Positions 49,908 through 62,760 of a DNA stretch of 64,000 nt are shown one piece after another; positions within the stretch are counted from its first letter, which is position 1, and the number at the start of each line of letters is the position of its first letter. The DNA comes from Sipunculus nudus (lineage: Eukaryota; Annelida; Sipuncula; Golfingiida; Sipunculidae). Made by a program: the position numbers and the translations under genes. The notes below the pieces were generated by a model, which did no database searches, had not been told where the DNA came from, and worked only from the letters and a program-made list of their open reading frames with translations. The stretch is taken from the NCBI GenBank assembly GCA_026874595.1, contig CM049314.1, forward strand, positions 3,685,318-3,749,317, given 5' to 3'.

Positions 49908-52900
49908 CTTCCAATCTGAGCTCCTTCATGACTTTTCCTTCCCCATTATTTGCAGAACAGCAGTATACCCCAGGCGCTGAAGCGACCAGTCTTCGGGAGT
50001 TTTGTTTAATGAACGGATTCGGCAAATATGTGTGTTCCTTGCCACTGGGATCCTTTATAATGATCGTCGGTGGTGGGTCTCCTGAGGCCTGGCATTCGAT
50101 AACAGGCAAGGCCTTGCTCGTAACATTAAAATGCTGAATGTCAGGAATTGTGCATTTAGGTAAAGTTGAATATTTTGCCATAAAGCTTCGCCATGTTGTC
50201 GTATTCTTTCGAGTTATCCCTTTGCCCATCATATTCGCTGGAGAAGCGCATTGGAAAAACGTTCCAGATGTTGTTGTTGGTTTATTAAGAATGAGCAGGT
50301 CCAGGCCCGTGTGTTGGCATCCACAATATAACGGATTGTCATGTAAATATACTAGAATCTGTTGATTTGGTGGGAGTATTTTCGGAACGAACATGAGTTT
50401 GTTTGATTCGAAACTTAGAGTTTTCAAATTGATGCAGTTTTTGAAGAAATCAGTCGGAATGTTATGTATTCCACAGTTCTTAAAACTAAGATGTTCGAAA
50501 TTACATTCATAGTCGGGAAGAATAAGATCGCCTGTCCGGAGTATCAAAGGGTTTCCACTTAGATCCAACGACTTTACACTAGGGTAGAGACGAGACAATG
50601 CAGAAGGAAATGTGATTATTTTATTATAGGAGAGAACGATTTGTAAGGATGTTGCTCCTGTGGTTAAACGCTGTCTTGGGTTTATAAGTCTCCTGAGTGT
50701 GCTTTTATCAACAGTTATCGTAGAAAGTGATGGCAAGCAGATTATGAAATCCATTGATAGATCTTGGATCTCAAGTTTCTGCAGGGTCAATGTGGTCAAA
50801 GATGACAAGCCACAAAATGTGTCATCCTCAATGCTAATAATCTTCCCCCTCACAGTTAACGATTTAAGCTGAGGCAAATCGAAGGGAATCTTCATCCTCG
50901 AAAGATGACCAAGATCCTCAATGCCAATTATAAGTGTGTTTAGTTTAGGGGAATGTTTGAATATATTTTTAGGCACTCGGTTGACCAATGGAAACTTGAA
51001 ATCGATTTCCAAAGTAACTAAGTCTCTTAAACCGGATAACAGATCGTCTTCGGTAATTTCCAAGGGGTTATCCGTTAATACTAGTCTTGTTAGTTTGTCA
51101 AAGAGGCTGAATGCTCCCGAGTGAACTGTTTTTAAATTGCTGTTTGCTATTGTAAGTACTCTCATTGACCTAGGACTCTCAGTTGTGGCAAACGCCGTGT
51201 TCCGCAGGACGGGTAAATTACTGTTCCTCAAGGTCAAATAACTAATGGATGGATAGCAGCTGAACAACCACCCAAGTGATTTGTCAGTTAAGTCACTCTT
51301 CTGTATGGTAACAAGGCCAATCTTTGCATTTGCCACTGAACATGGCTGAGGGAAATTCTTGAAGTTTTCAATGGCAATGTACCTGACGTTATCAGGTAGA
51401 TTTTCGTGCGTCGTCTTTGTAAAATTCTTGCATAATACATTAATATTCCAGCAGGAACATCGCTTTGGACAACCGCTGCTTTCCAATCTGAGCTCCTTTC
51501 TGACTTTTCCTTCCCCATTATTTGCAGAACAGTAGTATATCCCAGGCGCTGAAGCAACCAGTCTTCGGGGGTTTTGTTTGATTGATACATTCGGCAAATA
51601 TGTGTGTTCCTTGCCACTGGGTTCATTTATAATGATCGTCGGTGGTGGGTCTCCTGAGGCCTGGCATTCGATAACAGACAGGCCCTCGTTCGTAACAGTA
51701 AAATGCTGAATGTCAGGAATTGCGCATTTGGGTACTTTTGAATATTTTGCTATGAAGCTCCGCCATGTTGTCGTATTCTTTTGAGTTATTCCTTTGCCCA
51801 TCATATTCGCTGGAGAAGCGCATTGGAAAAACGTACCAGATGTTGTTGTTGGTTTATTAAGAATGAGCAGGTCCAGGCCCGTGTGTTGGCATCCACAATA
51901 TAACGGATTGTCGTGTAAATATACTAGAATCTGTTGATTTGGTGGGAGTATTTTCGGAACGAACATGAGTTTGTTTGATTCGAAACTTAGAGTTTTCAAA
52001 TTGATGCAGTTTTTGAAGTAATCAGTAGGAATGTTATGTATTTCACAGTTCTTAAAACTAAGATGTTCGAAATTACATTCATAGTCTGGAAGAATAAGAT
52101 CGCCTGTCCGGAGTATCAAAGGGTTTCCACTTAGATCCAACGACTTTACAGTAGGGTAGAGACGAGACAATGCAGATGGAAATGAGATTATTTTATTATC
52201 GGAGAGAATGATTTTTAGGGATGTTGCTCCTGTGGTTAAACGCTGTCTGGGGTTTATAAGTCTCCTGAGTGTGCTATTATCAACAGTTATCGTAGAAAGT
52301 GATGACAAGCAGATGATGAAATCCATTGGTAAATCTTTGATTTCAAGTTTCTGCAGGGTCAGTGTGTCCAAAGATGACAAGCCACAAAAAGTGTCATCCT
52401 CAATACTAATAATCTTTCCACTTACAGTTAACGATATTAGCTGTGGCAGATCGAAGGGAATCTTCATCTTCGAAAGATGACCAAGATCTTCAATGCCAAT
52501 TATAAGTTTGCTTAATTTAGGGGAATGTTTGAATATATTTTCAGGCACTCGGTTAACCAATCGAAACTTGAAATCGATTTCCAAAGTAACTAAGTCTCCT
52601 AATCCAGATAACAGACCGTCTTCGGTGATTTCCATGGGGTTACCTAGTAATACTAGTCACGTCACTTTGTCAAAGAGGTTGAATGCTCCTGAGTGAACTG
52701 CTTTTAAATTGCTGAACTCTATTCCTAGCACTCTCATTGACTTAGGTCTCTCAGTTGTGGAAAACGTCGTGTTCCGCAGGACGGGCAAATTACTATTGAT
52801 CAATCTCAAGGCACTTACGGATGGATAGCAGTTGAAAAACCACCCAAGTGACTTTTTTTCTAAGTCACTCTGCCGTATGATAACATAGGTAATGTTTGTA

Positions 52901-53202
52901 TTTGCCACTAAACATGGCTGAAGTGAATTCTTGAGGTTTATAATGATGAGGTACCTGGCTTTGTAAGGTATATTTTGGTGTGTTGTCTGAGTAAAATTCT
53001 CGCATTGTACACTAATATGCCAGCAGCTACATTGGTTTGGACAACCACTTTTTGATGTTACCAGCTGGATGGTTAACAGCACAGTGATTAACGCCGGATG
53101 CAAGAGACCTTTCCTGCAATACGAAATAAAAACATCTCTAATATCATATACAACAGGATTCTTATCGGTACCCAGCGATATTTTAGAAACTGACCTGGTC
53201 AT
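49908..53202 (-). CDS. Two-module LRR-Ig receptor, unit 3 (one in-frame nonsense)
   Basis: Exon 1 is ATGACCAG (53202-53195). An 81-nt intron follows, then one 3.2-kb exon (53113-49908) ending GAAG|GTAGGTG in phase 1. It encodes a signal peptide, LRRNT (CPNQCSC), LRRs, LRRCT and Ig domain 1. At about 51480 it passes without an intron into a second full module: LRRNT (CPKRCSC), LRRs, LRRCT and Ig domain 2. The modules are very alike and match unit 1. The single defect is TGA at 52659-52657, where units 1 and 2 have AGA and CGA. It sits in LRRs of module 1 and is followed by CTAG. From there the frame is open for 911 codons. It could be a fresh pseudogene, a polymorphic null or a readthrough gene; an internal ATG at 52635 lacks a signal peptide. 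Confidence 0.8.
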
Positions 53203-56200
53203 GCATTGTTATGCTTTATATTTTAAATTAAACTGAAAAAAAGAGTTTTTTCAGTTATAACAGTTCTTAATATTATGATTCCTATGGTTAATATAAGATC
53301 TTTTAACGCCAGGAATAAATATTTAACAGGTAAGTAACAGTAAAACTTTTTATTATATACGCGTAAAGGTAAAGGTGCTATTTCGCTCAAATGTTTGGAG
53401 AGTATATTTGTGTTAATATCTGTGTCTTGTTATCTATAGACACCACTGTGTGTCATAGCAATGCAGTTGCATTCCTTTAATACACAGAAGCTTCGGGGAC
53501 GATAATTTAGTGTATAGATTTCTATTTAACTACCAGGTTATATCTTATAAAATGGTGGGAATAAATGTCATAAGAAGAATATTAGGGACAATGACCCCAC
53601 AGGAACCGCGAACTCCTACCCCTAAATTGCAAATTAACGCCAAAAAACACATGTTCATCTATGCAAAACACCTCATATGAGTAACATATTAAACAGTATT
53701 TATTACATAATATATATCTTTCTTTTGAGCAAATATTGGTACAACAACTGCAGTGTGCCTTTCTTGATTGTTGAAAAGCCAAACCTTACAAGCATTATTA
53801 TTTCTAAACCCAGTCTAAAAAATTATGATATGCTTAGTTTTTAGCTACATCACATCACCCACAACTCAAAGAAAGCTTCACCTTAACACTCACCTCATAA
53901 TTAATGTTCATGCAGAATGTGAAGCATAGTAAATACCCCACAGACCACATGTGGTGCAACTAACTTTTTAGGTAAAAAGGTAATTATATATTTACAGCAT
54001 AGGTACCATGTGTCATTTCACTATTCAGCTCCATATCACTACCTTAGTTTACTCAGTAAACCTTATTACACAAATATAATTGCTATTATTTCATGTATTT
54101 GATATAATAAGTTATGGACTGTGCAAACGTTTACCAAAGCAGGTTAAGAATATGTTTCAGAGATAGAATGCAAACTTGGAAGTGTCTTATATGCCATGTC
54201 GCATTCTGATGGATACAGCCGCACGTCTATCAGTCGGAATCTTAATAAAGTAGGCATCCCAATAAAGTTTCAGTTTTAAACAGTCGTATGTTTTCCTAAT
54301 CTGTATTATTCTTAGTTAATGTTGACATAAAATTTGATGCTATGGGATCGTACAAATTATTTAGGAAGTATATCATGAAAATTGCTGAAGCGAGAGACTG
54401 TGTTTCATGGAAATAGCATTATTTTATCAACATTGAATTGTTTACCAAAATAATCTAAAGTTTGTAAATTTTATCAGTAATTAGAATTAATAAAAAAAAA
54501 TCAGTGCTTTTAATTGTGTCAAAATTGAGCCAAGGCCCTCTATGCACTGATAATTATATTTCAAAGCATTTAAACCTGAGGATTCCATCGTTTAAAATCC
54601 AAAATCTCAAAGAAATTGATTGAAAATAGTAAGTTATATTCAAGTTTTTATACACCATCTCAAGTATTGTTTACATCAGCTGACTTACATTAAGAGTAAC
54701 GGGTAGTGGGTGATGTTTTGTATTCACTGCTAACTCCAGGAAGCTGAGCTTTGCTCGGCTTCAACTTGGTCCAGCTTAGCTTGACTTCCCTACCCCCCTC
54801 CCCCCACACACATACAGACAGAATGCATAAACTAAATGAATTTTAAAAATTTTCCCAATTTACTTCAGTATTATTCTTCAATTAGCTAGGATATCGATTT
54901 TGCATTGTATCACAAGGGGTACAATGATTAAAGAACGCGTTCAATTGTGAGATTTTCAGTTTGTCGTCAAGGCATGATGTCTTTTTTTTCTTCTTGGATG
55001 CCAATCCGCTGCCAAATGACAGTTGGATGATCTTGTTTGTGTAATGTTCTTTTTGACAGTAAAGATAAAATGAAGAATAAACAGCATAATTTGGCCTTAC
55101 ATCCTAGCCCAACAAGCTTGAGCACAAACGATATATGGTCGATAACACCAAAGTGTTTTAGCATAAACTGTTCAGCCTCTTTCTGGATTCATACCGAGAG
55201 TCTACCGTTGCTCTGTTACATGAAGTGTTTACTTTTTTGCTTAGGCGACAATATAGGCCAGGAACTAAATAATTAAGGTCACCAATGGGCTTAAACACCT
55301 GACCACAGGCCCTGGTGACTCCTTATTACAAACATTCATGTCAAGTTATTTATATAATTAAATTTTCGGTTCCCCATTTGATTTAAAATAATGATTTTTT
55401 AAAACTCGGTTAGGTAATTGGAGCTCTGCTGTAACAAGGACACCTATCAATGCCGAGGCCTGTTTTTCGGGTATGAAACATCAATAATATCAACATGGTT
55501 TATATAAGCTATAAAAGGGAATTATCTACCTTAACAGTAAGGTTCATGTCAGGGTCTCTAAGTATCTAATTTTCATTGACCAAACTTATGATCATTAGTT
55601 TCCTCTTCGTCAATGGAAAGTTACTTTTCATCCTTAAGATGTCATGCTCAGCAAGCTGGGCCGTACAAAAAAAGGGAAGATTAAGTACGCTTTCTCTATT
55701 CGCCTGCACAATGGGCATAGTATTAAGGGTTTCGTGTACTGTGGTTTCATGCACAGCCGACAGTGTCGTTATCATTCTCATTTAATTGTATGGGATGGAA
55801 GTAGTAATGGAAAGAGTGTGATAAATGACACAAAAACTGTATTGCATGCCTAAGATCATATACCTAGAGTTACTCGTAGAGCAAGTAATCAAGTGTGAAT
55901 GATATAAACTATTTTCTTTTATTGCTCCAAAGACGGAGTTTTAAATTTCTTTGTAAGCATTTCAGATGACATAATTTTCACTCCATATTCTAAAAATTTG
56001 TTTTTCCGAAATTTAAATTTACGAATGAAAAATTTACCCGTATAAACCGAAAAGTGGAAACAGGACATTCGGAACACACACCCACACATATATCCTAAAT
56101 TACTTAATTTGACTCCAAGGATAACTGGTTGAGCGGCGTTTACTCGGCCTGTAAGAATAACATACGGCCCGATCTTATTAAGCCTTAAGGGTTTGAACTT

Positions 56201-56445
56201 TTATATGCTTATGTGCACCGTCCCATAGTACTAGTTTAGTATATTTATCGAAGTAATGACGTACCTCACATATCCGTATCCTCAAATATGTGTGTTCTGA
56301 TCCGTAATCTACATTTCTCTAAGATTTTTAGTGGATTCATCCGAAGCACCGAAGTGTATTTTAGTGCTTGTGCTTTGAATGAAATCCAATTTTGATCACG
56401 TGTTAACTGAACAATTGTCTTGAGAAATTTGACAAAAAAAATTAA

Positions 56446-56491
<46 letters not shown>

Positions 56492-58296
56492 GTAAAGATA
56501 TATATAACAGGATGTCCACATAAGCAAACATTTATCTATCTTTTAAGTAGTCATCTAGAAAATTCAAGGACTGTCACAGGCGAAATCTCGGTCATAATAT
56601 TTAACTTTAGAATTCCGTCGGAATGAGGGAATTGAAGTAACGACTTCTTTCTTTGTTATTCAGGCGCTTAACATTAATAACGAAATTTAATTTTACGGCT
56701 GGGCGAATCAGAGTAAAGTCACCATCAGAAGAGTTACTTTTATTTCCCACATAATCAATACACTTACATTCACTGTATCCACAGAATTTTAATTGATGAT
56801 AATTAAAAGTGTTTATTTCTATTATATTACAGGTTATATTTATTAATTGGTGGGAACAAACACTTTGAGAAGAATATAATCTAAAACAGAAACCGATGAT
56901 TTAAAACATCACATGCAAAAACAGCACGTTTACATCAATAAAACGCATTTTTATTCGATACTATATTCCATATTGGTAATATTTTTAATAAATGGTATTT
57001 TTATATATTTTGGTTAAATATCTGGTACAACTACAGACTTTTGTCTTTCTGGCAAGCTAACAAGGCAAAACGTAACAATAATATTAATTTAAAAAACAAA
57101 ATAAATTGTTATTAACATAGACGCCTGTTAGTATTATGATTAATAAGGTTACATTGTCAGTAAACCTACCAAACCAATGAAGAACACAGCATGAAACTTA
57201 CCACATCTTTAATGTTGATGCAGTCTTGCAATCAGTGTTGCCGCTCTGCAGATCACCCGTGGGACGACTAACTTGGTTGCAAGTAGGTAATTTTAAATAT
57301 GTCATTAGTGTCATGTGACATTTCATGATACAGCTGCGCATCACTGCCCAAGTATATACAACTTGTTCTTTGTAGAGGATTATAATTCTGAAGGGTAATA
57401 AGTGATTCCTTTATTTTTTTGGAAAAAATAGATTATGGATTGTGCAAACTTTTTTTCCATACACGTGAATACTATTTTATTCGAGTAGAACATAAACAAG
57501 AAATTTTCTTCTCTGTCACGGGGTGCTCAGAGGAAACGAGCCATCTGAAGAAAGTGGCCACCACAGTTTTGTTCACACACATATATTTATATATATATAT
57601 ATGAATGTTGTTCTTATTCCCAAACAGGTAGCTTGCGTCAAATAATGTATGTGGCCTCATGTTGATATTCAACATTTTCTCTGACATAGTAGGTGTGTCA
57701 TTTGTTCTGCTGCCAATCTGTGGTGGGACAGGAATCAGATATCTTGCTATCCATTTCTTAAATGTTGAAATTGTCAGACCTACATCGACCTCAAATAAGG
57801 TGGCAAGTGTATCTGCGCGAATTCATTGACATTATAGGAAAAGATTGTCTCAGTGGAGATAACACGTTTCAAACAAAGTATTTCAAGCTTTGTCCATTCT
57901 TTCTTTTTTCTATTGATATTGCCAAGGCAATATATGTGTAATTTGGACTAGATAATTTTGATATGGTAATATGAAAAATTAAAAAAAAATATTTATAGAT
58001 TTATGTGTGCATAGGAAAACAGTTCAAATATAACCAAAGGGCGTTAATATAATAACAGGAACATCAAGTCTGGTGTCCTGTGGTCTGTTTGGCAAAATGT
58101 CTCCATCAAACCAGGGGTGACAGTATGCATCCAGAAAGTGATTGAACTTAATATAATCTTTCATTGTACTATTTTTTTTAAATGGAGGTTTACCTGAAAT
58201 AAAATTTCTTATCTTATCTCAGTGTGTATAATATGTCTTAGAATTCAGTCAAATATATCCTATAGATGCTTTTGAAACATCCCTAGACGTCAATGC
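53203..58296. repeat. Segmental duplication arm B/D (unit 3 copy)
   Basis: Collinear with 16862-21297, including the spacer upstream of the receptor. It carries a (TA)n run at 56450-56489. Short frames shared with unit 1 (for example near 55566-55781 and 57419-57604) lack any domain or splice support, and I leave them uncalled. Confidence 0.85.
56450..56489. repeat. (AT)n microsatellite
   Basis: AT run close to the position equivalent to the (TA)n run at 19419-19479. Confidence 0.9.
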
Positions 58297-58778
58297 TGTT
58301 ACAGGTGCTCTTTTTATTATGTGACACGGGCGTTGGTCGTATTGTGGGGCTTTCTTGCCTGGCCACTTGTTACATTCTCGGTACTGGTATAACTCTTGTT
58401 GTAATGCTAGCTTGGGGTGAGCTTACGTGTACACCATGGTGTGTAGAGACACAGCGATGTTCTTCTAGATGATTCCTGTAACGCGTGTTTACTGTGTTGT
58501 GTAAGATCTTTTAGACTGTTCGAGAAGTGAAAAATTCTCGACTTGGGGTGAAGAGTATATAAAGGGGCTGTGTTTTAGAGCCGAGAGAGAGAGAGAACAG
58601 AGAAGATTTCTAACGGACGCAGAAGCGTGTGACAGTTTCTGGGACCTTATCCGACGAGTGCGGCAATTATAGATTTTCTTTTGGACAGTTTACTTTCTGT
58701 ATTATTGCAAGAGCTTTACATGGGACTGCCATTCTCCGAGAGTATACATTTAAAAAAACTTATCGTTGAATCTGTGAC
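58297..58778 (+). mobile_element. Left part of a Ty3-type LTR
   Basis: Starts TGTTACAGGTGCTC at the same target as the unit-1 solo LTR (preceded by gacgtcaatg). It includes the HSE-like motif and TATA box (58521-58562) and breaks off at cttatcgttg, where an inverted segment begins. The right part of the LTR is at 61259-61480. Confidence 0.85.
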
Positions 58779-59057
58779 ACGCTTCTGTGTCCGATGGAAT
58801 CTTCTCTGCACTCTGCCCTTTCGTTCTAAAACACAACCCCTTTATAAACCATCACACCCCAAGCCGAGAATTTTCCACTTCTCGAACAGTCCATAAGATC
58901 TTGCGCAACACACGTTTCAAGAATCAACGAGAAGAACATAGCCGTGTGTATCCTCACAAACCAGAGTCATCAAGTGACCAACGAACAGGCGTGAAAACCT
59001 AAGGCTTACATGACAACCAGAGTTCAACCAGTACGGAGAAAACAGAGAATGTAATAA
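58779..59057 (-). mobile_element. Inverted internal piece of the LTR
   Basis: Reverse complement of the LTR interior: gagaattttccacttctcga at 58866-58885, and a TATA-like tttataaa at 58850. It is directly joined at 59057/59058 to inverted pol sequence without a purine tract, so the RT-RNase H region and the LTR start are deleted. Confidence 0.8.
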
Positions 59058-60259
59058 GGTAATCTGAGTTTTCCAATGGTACTGTACCACACTGAATGTC
59101 TACATCACAATTACAATCAGTATCTACTTTAACTGGGTCAGGGTCAGTTTTTACACAATTAACAGCAGTAACATTTTGTACAACATCTGATGTGCCATTT
59201 CTGTAATAATATGGTTTCAACATGTTAACATGGCACAGTTGTTTCTTTTTACGTCTGTTTGGTGTCAACGGTATGTAATTTAAATCACTGACTTTCTTGT
59301 CAACAATGCAAGGACCAAAATACCTAGCTTGCAGAGGTCTGCCAGGGATGGGAAGTAAGGCAAGGACATTTTCACCAGGCTCAAACGTCCTATTTACAGT
59401 GTACTTGTCATACGTTGTTTTCATTTTACTTTATGCATTTGACTTTGCAATCTCACAAGCATTGTGTAGTTTAGTGCGAAAGTCTGAGACATACTGCAGT
59501 AAACTAATAGAATCAGGATTTTCACATAAGAGTTTTTCATTAAGCAGTTTCAATGGACCTCAGACGGAGTGTCCAAAAACTAGATCAAAGGAACTAGACC
59601 CAAGAACTCTTGAAAGGATTCTCTGACAGCAAACAACAATAAGTGGATTCTTCATCCCAGTCTTTCTGTGTGTCATAGCAATAAGTCCTGATCATGTTTT
59701 TTAATGTATGGTAAAAACGCTCGAGGGCGCCCTGACTTTCAGGATGGTATGGCGAAGAGCTGTACTGTTTTATACCTAGCTCAAGCATTACTTGTTGGAA
59801 TAAGCCAGACATAAAATATGACCCTTGGTCAGACTGGACGGATTTTGGTAATCCAAAAGTTGTAAAAGACTTGGTTAGAGCTTTGACAACACTATTGGCA
59901 TTAATTTTGCGTCATGGTATTGCCTCAGGGAACCTGGCAGATGCGCACATAATTGTCAGGGAGTATTCATGTCCAGATTTTGTTTTGGGCAGTGGTCCAA
60001 CACAATCAACAATAATCCTTCTGAATGGTTCCTCGAAAGCAGGAATGGGCATAAGTGGGGCCTCAGGAGGATTCTGATTGGGGTGGCCTACCGTTTGGCA
60101 TGTATGGCATGATTTACAATATTGTACAACATCTTTCCTGAGGTTAGGCCAATAGAAGTGTGTACCAACTTTCTGATACGTTTTATTTATTCCTAAATGG
60201 CCAGACAAATGAGCCTCAAGTGCCATGCTTAGAACTTCACTGCGAAAGCTTTTGGGCAT
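59058..60259 (-). pseudogene. Inverted integrase remnant of Ty3-type element
   Basis: Minus-strand integrase in the same order as the plus-strand element. The zinc finger is intact (HLGINKTYQKV ... CKSCHTC, 60259-59912), with IIVDCVGPLPKTK. The DDE end (ESQGALERFYHTLKNM) is in 59812-59594, and the GPY/F-like FGPCIV in 59424 onward. Several frame breaks. Sequence stops just after GPY/F, where RT would begin. Confidence 0.85.
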
Positions 60260-60261
60260 TA

Positions 60262-61258
60262 CTATTTGATGTTTGACGGCTCAATCATCATCAGCGCATA
60301 CATCAGGTGGTCGGCATTTACACATAAGCACTCCACTTCAGCATAGAAACAAAATGGGTTCTGTGACATTTGATCTTTAGAAACTGCCCTTGGAAACAAA
60401 CATGAAATATCAGGGTCCTGATGCTGTTCCGCGATAAGTTCTGACCTTGAGAATGCTGCATCCCGTACGGGCGAGTCATTAGACGAGTCACTAGTGACTC
60501 CCAGAGTGTTATTATCTGGACCATTATCCTCATGTGTGTTTCTCTTGGCCATAGATCTAGTTTCAGCACATGAAGGATACAAACCAGGAATTTCCTGGCT
60601 TTCCGGATCAGTGACCTGATCAAGTGACGGTTTTTCTGTCACTAATGGTACAGGCTGTACTGTATCACCTGCAACATCATTGCCTAGTAGCAACTGAATT
60701 CCCTTAAAGGGTAAAGAAGTTCTTATGCCCACAGTAACATTACCAGAAATCAAGTCTAACTTTAAATGAATACTGTGAAGCGGAACTGAAATGTGCCCGT
60801 CTGAAAACACACCATTAACAAGTGCATGTGCACCAGTAAAGGTGCACACTAACATGAGAGTCTGACCTGAACTAGTGTCCCTAAAATTTCTAATAGGGGT
60901 AGAATCTGAAAAATCCCTTAATATTGATACAAAACCATCATGTATGAAAGGCTCAAATAACTCCATTTCAGAGTCAGGAGAGGAATCTACTACCTCAACC
61001 TCATCGAACAATGAACTGACATTGACAGTGTTAGTTATAAACTCTGTTTCAGAGTCATTTAAGGAATCTACATCCTTTTTATTACCAAACTCCTCATGGG
61101 AGTCAACAAAGGAATTTTCCAGAGCAGAAACAAACTTCTGTTTGTCATAAGAGGACCTGGCCTCATTTGTAATACTCTCGAAAGAGTCATAAAAGAACTT
61201 AGCCTTATCCAGAGAATACTCCTCGCAGGAGTCTTGAAAGGACCTAGCCTTATTAAAT
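60262..61258 (-). pseudogene. Inverted gag-pol spacer and protease remnant
   Basis: 249 codons are open from 61011 to 60262. They contain FRDTSSGQTLML (protease loop with DTS instead of DTG), then VGIRTSLPFKGIQLLLGNDV. The acidic spacer continues to 61258 with stops. A serine in place of the third catalytic-loop glycine also occurs in some active proteases, so that change alone is not proof of death, but the element is truncated. Confidence 0.8.
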
Positions 61259-61477
61259 TCTGTTTTACTGTATAATTGTATTAATTTAGTGTATTGTAAT
61301 GTTAGGGTTGTTTTAAGAATAAATTATGGTTATTTGTTAACAAAAAAAACTGACTTCTTTATTCATTCCCCTAGACATTTCACGCTGCCTTGTGTTACAG
61401 AATCTTATTTGTTTTTATCTCAATTACAATATTTGTGTTTATCACACATGCGTGATCTGTTTATATTAGGTTCCGTG

Positions 61478-61480
<3 letters not shown>
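61259..61480 (+). mobile_element. Right part of the Ty3-type LTR
   Basis: Resumes at ttctgttttactgtataatt and ends ttatattaggttccgtgaca. Together with 58297-58778 it makes almost a full LTR interrupted by 2.48 kb of inverted element. The right flank is (AT)n(GA)n, not the atgtctagatg flank of unit 1. Confidence 0.85.

Positions 61481-61550
<70 letters not shown>
61481..61550. repeat. (AT)n-(GA)n compound microsatellite
   Basis: AT to 61519, then GA to about 61545. It is paired with the tract at 34215-34370 and shares its right flank. Confidence 0.95.
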
Positions 61551-62370
61551 TCATCGATGGGTAAAACACCTAACTGCAGGCCCTTGTGACTCCTTATTAC
61601 AAATATTCATCTCAAGTTTTTATATAAATAAAGAAAACGGTTGCCCATTTGAAATTTCGGGGAAAAAGACGGATTTTTAGAAAAACTCAGTAAGTTAAAT
61701 GGAGCTTTCTGTACTAAGAACTATTCTTCGCCAAGACCTGGATTTTTTTCAGGTATGAAGCATCAACAGGGAACAATATAAATCAGGTTAATATAAAATA
61801 TAAAAGGAATTATCTACCTACTCTTAACAGTAAGGCTCCTGACAGGGTCTCTGAGTATCTTATTTTACCTAACAAAACTAATAATCATAGTTTGCTCTTT
61901 GTCCTGGGAAAGTTGATATTCATCTCTTAGATGTCATGCATAGCCAGCCGTTCCGTACACAAAAGGATGATTTAGTATACTTTTTCTATTCGCCTGCACA
62001 TTGCATAGTATTAACGGGTTCCTGCAGAGCTCGTTCAATCTCATTTAAATGCCTGGCATGGAAGTTTCTATGTACAATTTGTGATAAATAACACAAAAAA
62101 CGTATTGAATGTACACGTCACAGATTTATATCATAAACATGCCGTGCGGCAGGCTTCCCTATCAACTACATACTTTATTATATAGTCCTAATTACTATTA
62201 TCCTTAGCGTCTTTTTTCGAGCCTTTGCTTTGGGTTTTACTTCCCGGTAAAGCGTGGTCTCCTTTAATAAGACACGTCTGTTTTTTTCGTGTTTGTGCTC
62301 TAGGTTCACTTCCCGGTACAAAGTGATCTCCTTCAATAAGACATATTCAGCTTTTATAACTATACTCATA
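61551..62370. repeat. Segmental duplication arm C (unit 3)
   Basis: Matches 34371-35325 throughout, and 18880-19400 and 55280-55800 in its first half. No gene seen. Confidence 0.8.
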
Positions 62371-62508
62371 CAGTAAAATCTCGAATTTCCGTGTCTCGTT
62401 TTTCCAAATATTCGTTTTTCCGAAATTTAAATTGAGACAAAAATTTACCTCTTTTAACCGAAAAGTAGAAATATGACATTTGGAATACAAACATAGACAC
62501 ATACACAG

Positions 62509-62557
<49 letters not shown>

Positions 62558-62760
62558 CCAAATTACTAAATGCGACTCCGAGGATAACTGGTTGAGCAGC
62601 GTTTACTCGGCCATTAAGAATAACATGCTTTCGTGCATCGTCCAGTAGTACTAATTTAGTATATTTATTGAAAAATATGGCGTACCTCGCATGTCTGTAT
62701 CCTCGAATATCCTAACAAATTTTATTTCCCAAAATTATTCGGATATTCGAGGTTCTACTG
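62371..62760. mobile_element. Short pogo-like TIR element
   Basis: Left end CAGTAAAATCTCGAATTTCC and right end, reverse-complemented, CAGTAGAACCTCGAATATCC form ~20-bp TIRs with few mismatches. The left flank is TA; the right flank reads CA, so one target copy is mutated. The 390-bp interior holds (AT)n (62521-62554) and no transposase. A damaged relative lies near 56000-56300. Confidence 0.65.
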
